Shown here: positions 16,506-24,488 of the stretch, piece after piece
How the letters are laid out: every line of letters starts with the position of its first letter
Numbering within the stretch: position 1 is the stretch's first letter
Assembly: GCA_018261895.1 (NCBI GenBank)
Contig: JAGTRT010000014.1
Coordinates: forward strand, 1-56,904
Reading direction: 5' to 3'
Source: Pseudomonadota bacterium
GTDB taxonomy: Bacteria > Pseudomonadota > Gammaproteobacteria > Burkholderiales > Rhodocyclaceae
Length of the DNA: 56,904 nt
Program-made: the position numbers and the translations under genes
Notes under the pieces: generated by a model
What the model was told of the DNA's origin: nothing
Database searches by the model: none
What the model saw: the letters and a program-made list of their open reading frames with translations, nothing else

Positions 16506-17608
16506 GCCAGCACCGCCTGCACCGGACGTCGCAATGAAGAAGGCAGTTTCGGTCCGCGCCCGAAGCGAACGACAAGATCGGGCCTGCGCTTTCCGATGCC
16601 GAGGAAATCGGCAAACTGTGGCCGCAGCGTTGGCACCTCCACGGGTTGATTGAGCATCGCATTGCGAATACCCAACGCAGCCGACTGCAGCGCGAAGCGC
16701 TCGTAGCAACGTCCTGTTTCCACCCACTGGGCCGGGCCCGGGTCATCCGAGACGAAAATCGCGATGCCGGCGGAACTCCGCACGTGGCTCGCGTATTTGT
16801 CGTTCTCGCTCTTCGGGGTAAAGAACAAGCCGAAGAGCAGGCTGCCCAGCCATGTCGGTAAAGACGGATTACCGGAAGACGCCGCAAACAGGCCGTCGCC
16901 GGTTCTTACGGCCTCGTCGCCGCTGAAGCGGATCCATTGTTTCAATTCCTCAACGAAGGCAGGATCGTTCATCTGCGCCGTATTGCCTTGAACGACATAC
17001 TCAAGGACCCTCTCCATCGCCTGTCGTTCGGTCAGCAGGATCACCTGAACACCATGACCGTTGCCGGCTCTCTCAAGCAGTTCGAGTTCCTGCCGGGCGA
17101 GAGGCCGGCCGTCATACTCGCCGCGTGTGCTCTGACGCTCGGGTATCGCCTGAAACAGCGTCGATGCGACGGGGTTTGTCGGCTCCAAGGCCACACGCAG
17201 CAAATTGCCGCCTGCAGCGTCGAAGCCGGCGTGACCCATCAGACCGTTGGCCAGCGCCGCCTGGACCAGGTTCTCGGCCGCGCAACCGAGCGAGACAAAC
17301 AGGTGGTGATCATCCGGGTCGACAGCCGGACACCGGCGCGAAAGGTCCGGCAATATCGAGATGGCGTCATCTTCAAGGCGGAATTTCCAGCACTGCGTGT
17401 TATGGCTCGACGGCGCCAAAGTCGCGCAGCGCACAAGCTCATGCAGAAGAGCAGCCTTGTCGCCAGCCGCAGGCTTGCCGTGACGCCAAGTGCGATCCGC
17501 AACATTTTCGTAGCTGTCTACACCGCCCCCCGATGAGCACGACGCTAAACCTGCCGTTGCGCCGACGGAGGCCAGCGCGGAAAAGATGAACTCTCTCCGA
17601 GAAGACAT
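16502..17608 (-). CDS. Nitroreductase-family (Acg-like) protein with Tat lipoprotein signal
   Basis: This 368-residue flavin-dependent oxidoreductase-like protein begins with a twin-arginine signal (SSRREFIFSALASVGATAG) directly followed by a lipobox-like LASC, so it may be a Tat-exported lipoprotein. The FMN-binding start RCATLAPSSHNTQCWKF and the later RSTRGEYDGRPL belong to the nitroreductase/Acg superfamily. The C-terminal part has the second half-domain (YERFALQSAALGIRNAML). AAGGAA precedes the ATG, and the attC-like site ends 23 bp upstream of it, as in integron cassettes. Substrate unknown. Confidence 0.8.
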   Translation of the reverse strand: MSSRREFIFSALASVGATAGLASCSSGGGVDSYENVADRTWRHGKPAAGDKAALLHELVRCATLAPSSHNTQCWKFRLEDDAISILPDLSRRCPAVDPDDHHLFVSLGCAAENLVQAALANGLMGHAGFDAAGGNLLRVALEPTNPVASTLFQAIPERQSTRGEYDGRPLARQELELLERAGNGHGVQVILLTERQAMERVLEYVVQGNTAQMNDPAFVEELKQWIRFSGDEAVRTGDGLFAASSGNPSLPTWLGSLLFGLFFTPKSENDKYASHVRSSAGIAIFVSDDPGPAQWVETGRCYERFALQSAALGIRNAMLNQPVEVPTLRPQFADFLGIGKRRPDLVVRFGRGPKLPSSLRRPVQAVLA

Positions 17609-17630
17609 GGCTAAATTTCCTTCTCAGTCA

Positions 17631-17682
17631 GCTCAACGTGAAGCTGACCAGCCGCCGGTCAGCGCTGAGCGTAGCGTTAGGC
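17631..17682 (-). repeat. Candidate integron attC site between nitroreductase and DUF3465 cassettes
   Basis: Read on the minus strand, GCCTAAC (R'', RYYYAAC) and GTTGAGC (R', GTTRRRY) bound a 52-bp imperfect palindrome. The central stem is GCTGACC/GGTCAGC and the outer segment is GCTCA-like. R'' begins 14 bp after the stop of the DUF3465 gene and R' lies 23 bp before the nitroreductase ATG. This spacing and both consensus ends are what a cassette recombination site should show. No integrase gene is visible. Confidence 0.7.
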
Positions 17683-17696
17683 CTCAACTCTAGGTC

Positions 17697-18152
17697 TCAC
17701 TGGTAGGTTTGACCAGCATGCTTGAGCCAGCCTGCTTGATGGCGACCGCCTGGGTCATGGTGAGTCCAGTGAACAACGCCACCCTTTGTATTCCACTCGT
17801 ACACGCCATTGAAGGCAACGGAGTCTCCTGATTTCAGCGTTGCGATTCGGGGCGCCAGATCGATGTTGTGCGCCACCAGAATGGTTTGGCCGGAAGAAAG
17901 CGTGAGGATGAATCGTTGATGACGACTTCCTTCGTTATCGTCGGCAAGCAGCTTTGAAACTACACCTTCGCCTTGAACTTGTACGCCACTCTTCTGTTCA
18001 TTGAATGCCGTCTGGAGTGCGTTGGAGGAACTGGATTGCGCGGTGCTCGTTTGTGTTGCTGGTGACGTTGTGGGCTGGCGAAACCCGTTGGACTTTCCGT
18101 ACCCTACGTAGAAGGCTGCCGCCACAGCGGCGATGAGTAGTATTTTTTTCAT
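17697..18152 (-). CDS. DUF3465 family protein, exported
   Basis: This 151-residue protein has an N-terminal membrane/signal segment (KKILLIAAVAAAFYVGYG), a Ser/Thr/Gln-rich linker and a C-terminal domain. The domain has VVSKLLADDNEGSRHQRF, the TILVAHNIDLAPRI core and the ending VHWTHHDPGGRHQAGWLKHA, which I recognise as DUF3465. That domain looks like a small OB-type beta barrel; its function is unknown. Base composition is lower in GC than the flanking chromosome. The gene is flanked on both sides by attC-like palindromes. Confidence 0.85.
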   Translation of the reverse strand: MKKILLIAAVAAAFYVGYGKSNGFRQPTTSPATQTSTAQSSSSNALQTAFNEQKSGVQVQGEGVVSKLLADDNEGSRHQRFILTLSSGQTILVAHNIDLAPRIATLKSGDSVAFNGVYEWNTKGGVVHWTHHDPGGRHQAGWLKHAGQTYQ

Positions 18153-18203
18153 TGATGCTTTGTGAGTTATTGAATGCCAGGAAATAGATTGTTGGTTCTT
18201 TGA

Positions 18204-18270
18204 CGCTATCGTTTGAATTCACCGGCCTGCGCGGTTTTTCGCGCAGGTCCGGTGGACTGATGGGTTAGCC
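18204..18270 (-). repeat. Candidate attC site between DUF3465 and CbrC cassettes
   Basis: A 13-bp stem CACCGGCCTGCGC (18220-18232) pairs with 18241-18254 with a single bulged base, the extrahelical-base feature of attC sites. R'' (GGCTAAC on the minus strand) begins 10 bp after the CbrC stop. The R' side (GATAGCG) matches the consensus poorly. GCGGGCTAAC at R'' is perfectly complementary over 10 bases to the sequence that opens the CbrC cassette at 18828-18819. Confidence 0.6.
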
Positions 18271-18280
18271 CGCTTTGCGT

Positions 18281-18817
18281 TCAGCATAGGTCCCAACCGA
18301 AAAGAACTTGCCCGCAGTGACGGCAGATAAACTTGTAAAGTGCGGAGTCTCCGCCGGGCCGATACCCCTCAGTAGCCGACTTCCAACCCGCTTCATCTTG
18401 CTCGTACACTTCAAGCCATGTTTGCTTTGTCGCTGGCGATGCCGTTCCAACATCGGCCACGGTGGCGTCACCATGAAATTCGCAGGCGTCGTTGCAGTGT
18501 GAAAGCCAATGCTCCTGCTGCCATGAGACGTAACCAGGAGTTCGAAGATTTACTTCTTCGATGACTTCCTTGGGAATGCCTGCTCGATGAAGCGGATAAG
18601 AGTCTGCAAAGGATGCATCGAGTTTGGTTGCTGCTGAGCCATCGGCAATGCACCAAGGACACAACGATTCATCCAGGTCCTTGGTCGAGTAGACCGGGCC
18701 AACATAAATGAAACCTCGGGCTCGGTCACAGCAAATACATACCATATCGCTGGCAACGATTGCACCAGTTCCTATGGGATCTGGGTGATACCGAAAGTAC
18801 GGGAGTGGCTCAGACAT
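18281..18817 (-). CDS. CbrC family protein (UPF0167)
   Basis: This 178-residue protein of the CbrC family (the E. coli member is linked to colicin E2 tolerance) starts with PLPYFRYHPDPIGTGAI. It carries paired cysteines (VCICCDRARG, SLCPWCIADG) and a C-terminal CRHCGQVLFGWDLC, suggesting metal binding. I recall CbrC genes as frequent cargo of integron cassettes. The gene is bounded by matched R'/R'' sequences, with the start 11 bp after R' and the stop 10 bp before R''. GC content is lower than the surroundings. Confidence 0.88.
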   Translation of the reverse strand: MSEPLPYFRYHPDPIGTGAIVASDMVCICCDRARGFIYVGPVYSTKDLDESLCPWCIADGSAATKLDASFADSYPLHRAGIPKEVIEEVNLRTPGYVSWQQEHWLSHCNDACEFHGDATVADVGTASPATKQTWLEVYEQDEAGWKSATEGYRPGGDSALYKFICRHCGQVLFGWDLC

Positions 18818-18818
18818 G

Positions 18819-18858
18819 GCGGGCTAACGTTTAGTAGACACCCTGACAGGTGTCTACT
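18819..18858 (-). repeat. Half attC/attI-like site opening the CbrC cassette
   Basis: On the minus strand a 10-bp perfect stem, AGTAGACACC/GGTGTCTACT (18833-18842 and 18849-18858), leads into AAACGTTAGCCCGC, with R' GTTAGCC 11 bp before the CbrC start. The left R'' partner is not evident. It may be the insertion point of the array or a decayed attC. The remaining 200 bp to the oxidoreductase gene are A/T-rich and hold nothing recognisable. Confidence 0.5.
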
Positions 18859-19061
18859 TCCTGCAGGTGTGGCGTATAAAAACCAAAAAATACCGATAAC
18901 ATTTTGATTATTAACTGATTGGTGAGGCGTAACGTGCTGGCTGAATCGGTTATTACACCGTAGCCGCCGAAGCTCCTCGACAGCTACTGGATCGAATTCG
19001 GGTAAAGCATTGCAGCAACCGGGCGGAAAGGCAATATTCGTAATGAATATGGCGGTGTGGT

Positions 19062-22000
19062 TCAGGCAAGTTGCCGCAACGCCTCCCGTCGCCCTGCCGC
19101 TTTCTTGGCCGCCTCGGCGCGGACCGGCCCGAAGCCGCGCACTTCGGCGGGCCAGTTGGCCAGGGCGACGAGTTCCGGGCCGGTGCTGTGCCGGATGATC
19201 AAATCGAGGTCGGTTTCGTAGTCGGCGAGCAGTTGGTGGTCGAGTGCCTTTTCCGGGCCGAAGCGGAAGGGGTCGAGCCAGCTGCCGCGCAGGCTGCGGG
19301 CCTTGGCCAGCACTTTGAGCACGGGCAGCAGCCAGGGACCGAAAGTGATTTTCTTTGGCCGACCGTCCGGTCCCGGGTTGGCCAGCAGCGGCGGGGCGAG
19401 GTTGAAACTGAGGCGGAGGTTGCCGTCGAATTGCTCGCCGAGTTGCTTGAGGAAATCGCCTTCGGTGTAGAGGCGGGCGACTTCGTACTCGTCCTTGGGG
19501 GCGAGCAGGCGGGCGTACTGGGTGGCGACGGCGCGGGTCAGGGCGTCGTTGTCGAGTTGGCGGATGGACTCGACCCGGCTGGCGTAACGGACGGCCAGGT
19601 GGGCGTTCTGGTAGGCCGTGAGGTGTTCCATGCGGCTGGCGATGAGTTCGTCCAGCGTTTGTTCCGGCCGCGGGTTGCCGGACAGCGGGCCGGCGATTTG
19701 GGCGACGCGCTCCGGGTCGGTCGCGGTGCGGCGGCCCCATTCGAAGGCTTGTCGATTGGCGTCGACGGCGGCGCCGTTGAGTTCGATGGCGCGGTCGAGG
19801 GCGGCGGCGGAAACTGGTACGAGGCCGAGTTGCCAGGCGTAGCCGAGGAGCAGCATGTTGCCGTAGAGGGCGTCGCCCATCAGGCGGCTGGCGAGGTGCT
19901 GGGCGTCGATGAACTCGACGTGGTTGGCGCCGAGGGTGTCGGTGAGTTGCGCCTTGAGGCCGGCCAGCGGGAAGTGCCAGTCGCGGTTGCGCGTGAAGTC
20001 GGCGGTCGGCGTGTTGGTGCAGCTGACGACGGCGCGCGTGCGGCCTTCGAGCATTTTCGAGAGGGCTTCGGTGCCGGCGCTGACGACGAGGTCGCCGCCG
20101 AGTACGGCGTGGGCTTCGCCGGTGGCGATGCGGGCGGCGTGGATGTCCTCGGGACGGTCGGCGATGCGCAGGTGGGAGAAGACGGCGCCGTATTTCTGTG
20201 CCAGGCCGGTCATGTCAAGGGTCGAGATGCCCTTGCCGTCGAGGTGGGCGGCCATGCCGATGAGCGCGCCGAGGGTGATGACGCCCATGCCGCCGACGCC
20301 GGTGATGAGCAGGTTGTAGGGCTGGGCCGTGGATGGGAGTTTCGGGGATTTCAAAATTGGCCAATTTTCCCGGTTGACCGTGGGATTGCTGCCTTTTCGC
20401 GGTTTGCCACCTTCAATCGTGACGAAGCTCGGGCAGAAGCCTTTGACGCAGGAGAAATCCTGGTTGCACGACGACTGGTCGATCTGGCGCTTGGTGCCGA
20501 AGGCGGTTTCGACCGGCACGATGGACAGGCAGTTGGATTGCACCGAGCAGTCGCCGCAGCCTTCGCAGACGGCTTCGTTGATGACGACGCGCTGGGCGAT
20601 GGCCGGCATCTTGCCGCGTTTGCGCCGGCGCCGGGCTTCGGTGGCGCAGACCTGGTCGTAGATCAGAACCGAAACACCGGGTTCTTCGCGCAATTCGCGC
20701 TGCACGGTGTCGAGTTCATCGCGATGGCGGATCGGGACGTTGGGGGCGAGGTCGGTGATCTCTGCGTATTTGGCCGGGTCGTTGGTGACGATGACCATCT
20801 TGCCGACGCCTTCGGCTTCGAGCTGGCGCGTGATGCGGGCGACGCTCAGGATGCCGTCGACAGGCTGGCCGCCGGTCATCGCCACGGCGTCGTTGTAGAG
20901 AATCTTGTAGGTGATCGGCACCTTGGCGGCGATGGATTGCCGGATGGCGAGGATGCCGGAGTGGAAATAGGTGCCGTCGCCGAGGTTGGCGAAGATGTGC
21001 TTTTCGCTGGTGAAAGGCGCCTGGCCGACCCAGGGCACGCCTTCGCCGCCCATGTGGGTGAAGGTCGAGGTTGAGCGGTCCATCCACGTCACCATGTAGT
21101 GGCAGCCGATGCCTGCGACGGCGCGCGAGCCTTCGGGGACGCGGGTCGAGCTGTTGTGCGGGCAGCCCGAGCAGAAATGCGGCTTGCGCTCGGCGAGCAC
21201 GACGGGCGTTAGCGCCGCTTTCTGCTTGCTTTCGATCAGGGCGAGGCGGGCGGCGATGGTCGGCGAGGTGAAGAAGCGGCCGATGCGTTCGGCGATGACG
21301 CGGGCGATGGTGGCGACCGGCAGTTCGCCTGTGGCCGGCAAGAGCCAGCCGCCTTCGGACCATTCGCCAATTTCGTCGAACTTGCCGATGACGCGCGGGC
21401 GGACATCGTCCTTCCAGTTGTAGAGCTCTTCCTTGAGCTGGTATTCGAGCAGCTGGCGCTTTTCCTCGACGACGAGGATTTCCTCAAGCCCTTCGGCAAA
21501 ATGACGGACGCCTTCCGGTTCGAGCGGCCAGACCATGCCGACCTTGAACAGCCGAATGCCGATTTCAGCGGCCAGCGCGTCGTCGATGCCGAGTTCGTCG
21601 AGCGCCTGGCGGACGTCGAGGTAGGACTTGCCGGCGGTCAAAATGCCAAGGCGCGGGGCGGGCGAATCGATGATCAGCTTGTTCAGCCCGTTGGCCCGGC
21701 AGTAGGCCAGCGCGGCGTAGAGCTTGTGGTTGAGCAGGCGGGCTTCCTGGACCAGCGGCGGGTCAGGCCAGCGGATGTTGAGGCCGTCCGGTGGCAATTT
21801 GAAATTTGAGGGAAAAATCGGGTTGACCGTGGCAGGGTCGATGCTGACCGAGGCGGAGGTCTCAACCGTGTCGGCCAGCGCCTTGAAAGCCACCCAGCAG
21901 CCCGAATAGCGGCTCATCGCCCAGCCATGCAGGCCGAAATCGAGGTATTCCTGCACATTGGCCGGGTAGAGCACCGGCATCATGACCGCTTTGAAAACGT

Positions 22001-22499
22001 GCTCGGTCTGGTGCGGTAGGGTCGAGGATTTGGCCGCGTGATCGTCGCCGGCAATGACCAGCACGCCGCCGAATTTCGAACTGCCGGCGGCGTTGGCGTG
22101 GCGGAAAACGTCGCCGCAGCGGTCCACGCCCGGCCCCTTGCCGTACCACAGGCCAAACACGCCGTCGTATTGCGCGCCGGGAAACAGATTGACCTGCTGG
22201 CTGCCCCACACGGCGGTCGCCGCCATGTCTTCGTTGAGGCCGGGCTGGAAGGTGATGTGGTGTTCGGCGAGGTGATCCTTCGCTTTCCACAGGCCGAGGT
22301 CGAGGTTGCCGAGCGGACTGCCGCGGTAACCGGAAATGAAGCCGGCGGTGTTGAGCCCGGCAGCCAGATCGCGTTCGCGCTGGAGCATGGGCAGGCGAAT
22401 CAGCGCCTGGGTGCCGGTCAGGAAGACGCGGCCAGTCGTGGCGGTGTATTTGTCGTCCAGCGTGGCTTTGACGGCTGTCGGCAGAGCGAGGTTGCTCAT
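19062..22499 (-). CDS. iorAB: Indolepyruvate:ferredoxin oxidoreductase, fused alpha-beta type
   Basis: This 1145-residue 2-oxoacid:ferredoxin oxidoreductase oxidatively decarboxylates arylpyruvates to aryl-acetyl-CoA. The order is: N-terminal pyruvate-oxidoreductase-type domains; the TPP domain (FCSGCPHNSSTRVPEGS, GDGTYFHSGILAIRQ, YNDAVAMTGGQPVDG); a ferredoxin segment with CEGCGDCSVQSNCLS; a linker; and a C-terminal gamma-type domain (GVGGMGVITLGALIGMAA). The ATG at 22499 is preferred because GGAG lies 7 bp upstream. Two copies of the 36-bp motif lie in frame, one in the linker and one near residues 223-234. With the PaaK-like ligase it fits aromatic amino acid catabolism. Confidence 0.93.
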   Translation of the reverse strand: MSNLALPTAVKATLDDKYTATTGRVFLTGTQALIRLPMLQRERDLAAGLNTAGFISGYRGSPLGNLDLGLWKAKDHLAEHHITFQPGLNEDMAATAVWGSQQVNLFPGAQYDGVFGLWYGKGPGVDRCGDVFRHANAAGSSKFGGVLVIAGDDHAAKSSTLPHQTEHVFKAVMMPVLYPANVQEYLDFGLHGWAMSRYSGCWVAFKALADTVETSASVSIDPATVNPIFPSNFKLPPDGLNIRWPDPPLVQEARLLNHKLYAALAYCRANGLNKLIIDSPAPRLGILTAGKSYLDVRQALDELGIDDALAAEIGIRLFKVGMVWPLEPEGVRHFAEGLEEILVVEEKRQLLEYQLKEELYNWKDDVRPRVIGKFDEIGEWSEGGWLLPATGELPVATIARVIAERIGRFFTSPTIAARLALIESKQKAALTPVVLAERKPHFCSGCPHNSSTRVPEGSRAVAGIGCHYMVTWMDRSTSTFTHMGGEGVPWVGQAPFTSEKHIFANLGDGTYFHSGILAIRQSIAAKVPITYKILYNDAVAMTGGQPVDGILSVARITRQLEAEGVGKMVIVTNDPAKYAEITDLAPNVPIRHRDELDTVQRELREEPGVSVLIYDQVCATEARRRRKRGKMPAIAQRVVINEAVCEGCGDCSVQSNCLSIVPVETAFGTKRQIDQSSCNQDFSCVKGFCPSFVTIEGGKPRKGSNPTVNRENWPILKSPKLPSTAQPYNLLITGVGGMGVITLGALIGMAAHLDGKGISTLDMTGLAQKYGAVFSHLRIADRPEDIHAARIATGEAHAVLGGDLVVSAGTEALSKMLEGRTRAVVSCTNTPTADFTRNRDWHFPLAGLKAQLTDTLGANHVEFIDAQHLASRLMGDALYGNMLLLGYAWQLGLVPVSAAALDRAIELNGAAVDANRQAFEWGRRTATDPERVAQIAGPLSGNPRPEQTLDELIASRMEHLTAYQNAHLAVRYASRVESIRQLDNDALTRAVATQYARLLAPKDEYEVARLYTEGDFLKQLGEQFDGNLRLSFNLAPPLLANPGPDGRPKKITFGPWLLPVLKVLAKARSLRGSWLDPFRFGPEKALDHQLLADYETDLDLIIRHSTGPELVALANWPAEVRGFGPVRAEAAKKAAGRREALRQLA
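20347..20382 (+). repeat. 36-bp dispersed motif, copy 6 (inside iorAB)
   Basis: A perfect 13-bp core inside the oxidoreductase coding region, translated on the minus strand as TVNRENWPILKS. It falls in the variable linker between the ferredoxin and gamma-type domains. Confidence 0.85.
21796..21831 (+). repeat. 36-bp dispersed motif, copy 7 (inside iorAB)
   Basis: The core CACGGTCAACCCG has one mismatch. It is translated as TVNPIFPSNFKL just before the conserved LNIRWPDPPL. From memory of the family, relatives have the same number of residues here, so the motif does not look like an insertion. Confidence 0.78.
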
Positions 22500-22611
22500 C
22501 GTTGTCTCCATTTGTGGCGCCTTGTGGGCGCGGTGTCGGACAGCGCCCGGCCGGGGGTGGTGGCCAAGCGTGCTTTGGAGATTGGATTGTCGGCGGCCGA
22601 CTATGTTCCGG

Positions 22612-24486
22612 CTATGCGGGATTTCCCGGCACGCCGAGGCGTAGTGTGAAGCTGAAGGTGCTGCCGACGCCTTCCTGGCTCTGTACCGTCAGGCGGCCGC
22701 CCATCATCTCGACGAGCTGGCTGGAAATGGTCAGGCCGAGGCCGGTGCCGCCGAATTTGCGCGTGATCGACGAGTCGGCCTGGGCAAAGGCGTCGAAGAT
22801 CGATTTCAGCCGGTCGGCCGGGATGCCGATTCCGGTATCGGTGACATCGATGGCGAGCAGGATGTCGGCCGGGCCGGTCTCGACCACGCTCACCCTGACG
22901 TCGATACTCCCCTGGCTCGTGAATTTGACGGCATTGCCGATCAGGTTGAGCAGCACCTGGCGTATCCGCAGCGGGTCGCCAACCAGGGCGTTTGGCAGCA
23001 CGGTCGGCAAGGAGCAGGAACTGCTCAGGCCCTTGTCGTTGATCTGGGGCGCCATGAGGCGCAGCACCTCGTTGACCAGCGAGGGAAGTTCGAACGGCGT
23101 GCTCTCGATCTGCAGCTTCCCGGCCTCGATCTTCGAGACGTCGAGAATGTCGTTGAGGATGGACAGCAGGCTGTTGGCCGAGCCCTGGGCGATCCGCAGG
23201 TATTCCCGGGTTTCGTCATCGATCGGATTCATCCGCGAGAGTTCGATCATGCCGATGACCCCGTTCATGGGGGTCCGGAGTTCATGGCTCATGTTGGCCA
23301 GAAATTCGCTCTTCGCGCGGTTGGCTGCCTCGGCGGCTTCCTTGGCGGCTGCCAGGTTTTCCATCATCTTGGAACGTTGTTCCTCGCTCGCCGCCAGCGC
23401 CTGTTCGGCCTGGTTGCGGGCGCCGAGAAACTCATTGAAGGCCGCTGCCACCGTGCGGATTTCGCTGCTGCCTACCTCGGTCACGGGTTCGGCGGCCTGT
23501 CCCGGGCGCATCGTGCTCGCCCGTTGCCGCATGTCCGTCGCCAGTTGTCCGAGCGGCCGGGCCAGCCTGACCGAGAACAGCCAGAGCAGCGGGGCAGCCA
23601 GCAGCATCAGTACGCCGGTGATCACGGCCAGCCGCTTTTCGATGTTGCGGATGGGCTGGAAGGCCTCGGAACTGGGGATGACCGAGACGATGATCCAGCC
23701 GGTCGACGGCAACTGCTTGAAGGTGAACAGGCCAACCAGCCCGCGGCTGTTCGTGCCTTCGAGCGTCCCCTCGAAACCGGCCAGGGCACGGTCGAGCGAG
23801 GTGTTGGCGCCGGGCGGGGCGATTTCCTTCATGATCCGCGCCTTGTCGGGATGGGCGATGGTCAGCCGATCCTTGCTGACCAGATACAAATAGCCGCTAT
23901 CGCCGATCTTTTGCGCGCCCAGGTTGCCGATCAGGTTGGGCTTGTACAGGTTGAGCACCCCGCCAACGATGGCGACGAGCTCGCCCTGGGCATTCAATAC
24001 CGGTGCCGCCATCACGATGATCGGCTGTTGTGTGGCCTTGCCCAGGATGGGCTGCGAAATGTAGGGCTGCAGTTTGCTCCGGACATGCTGGATATAGTCC
24101 CGGCTGCTCATGTCGAGATTGCGGCGTCCCGGCTTGATCGGCCAGTCGACCAGAAGCAGGCCCTTAGCATCGAAGACGTACAGGTCATCGAAGAGCATCA
24201 GCAGGGTGGTGCGTTCGCGCAGGTGGCGTTCCAGCACGCCGAGATCGCCCAGGCGGTCCTGCGGGAGCGTGCGGGTCGAATTGGCCAGGGCTTGCAGTCT
24301 TTCCTGCAGCTTGTTGTCGATATTGTTGGCCAGCTCGCTCAGGAAGCGGAACTGCTCGTCCTCGATGCGCTTGCCCAGGTCTTCGCGCAAGACGGAATAC
24401 TGGCTGAACAGTTGGACGAGCAACAGCAGCAAGGCCATCCCGATGGCCCCGAATGTCAATTTGAGCTTGAGACTGAGCGGCGACAC
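22612..24486 (-). CDS. Cache-HAMP sensor histidine kinase
   Basis: This 624-residue membrane kinase has a TM near 10-30, a periplasmic dCache domain (residues about 35-285, with [15 protein letters not shown] and [12 protein letters not shown]), a second TM near 290-315 and HAMP. A coiled-coil linker ([18 protein letters not shown]) follows, then HisKA with the phospho-acceptor in [15 protein letters not shown]. The HATPase motifs are [21 protein letters not shown] and [10 protein letters not shown]. No receiver or Hpt domain follows, unlike many close relatives. It starts with GTG two bases after the upstream stop, so it is co-transcribed with the lactate-dehydrogenase-like gene. The ligand is unknown. 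Confidence 0.9.
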   Translation of the reverse strand: MSPLSLKLKLTFGAIGMALLLLLVQLFSQYSVLREDLGKRIEDEQFRFLSELANNIDNKLQERLQALANSTRTLPQDRLGDLGVLERHLRERTTLLMLFDDLYVFDAKGLLLVDWPIKPGRRNLDMSSRDYIQHVRSKLQPYISQPILGKATQQPIIVMAAPVLNAQGELVAIVGGVLNLYKPNLIGNLGAQKIGDSGYLYLVSKDRLTIAHPDKARIMKEIAPPGANTSLDRALAGFEGTLEGTNSRGLVGLFTFKQLPSTGWIIVSVIPSSEAFQPIRNIEKRLAVITGVLMLLAAPLLWLFSVRLARPLGQLATDMRQRASTMRPGQAAEPVTEVGSSEIRTVAAAFNEFLGARNQAEQALAASEEQRSKMMENLAAAKEAAEAANRAKSEFLANMSHELRTPMNGVIGMIELSRMNPIDDETREYLRIAQGSANSLLSILNDILDVSKIEAGKLQIESTPFELPSLVNEVLRLMAPQINDKGLSSSCSLPTVLPNALVGDPLRIRQVLLNLIGNAVKFTSQGSIDVRVSVVETGPADILLAIDVTDTGIGIPADRLKSIFDAFAQADSSITRKFGGTGLGLTISSQLVEMMGGRLTVQSQEGVGSTFSFTLRLGVPGNPA

Positions 24487-24488
24487 GA

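Noticed and set aside
18859..19061. Possible remnant of an integron integrase or attI beside the cassette cluster
   Set aside because: The A/T-rich stretch has no open frame with integrase motifs and no clear attI; only a half site is visible.
19071..21074. Plus-strand open frame of 667 codons inside iorAB
   Set aside because: It is low-complexity (Gly/Val/Glu/Ala) sequence opposite a highly conserved oxidoreductase, a shadow of its codon usage.
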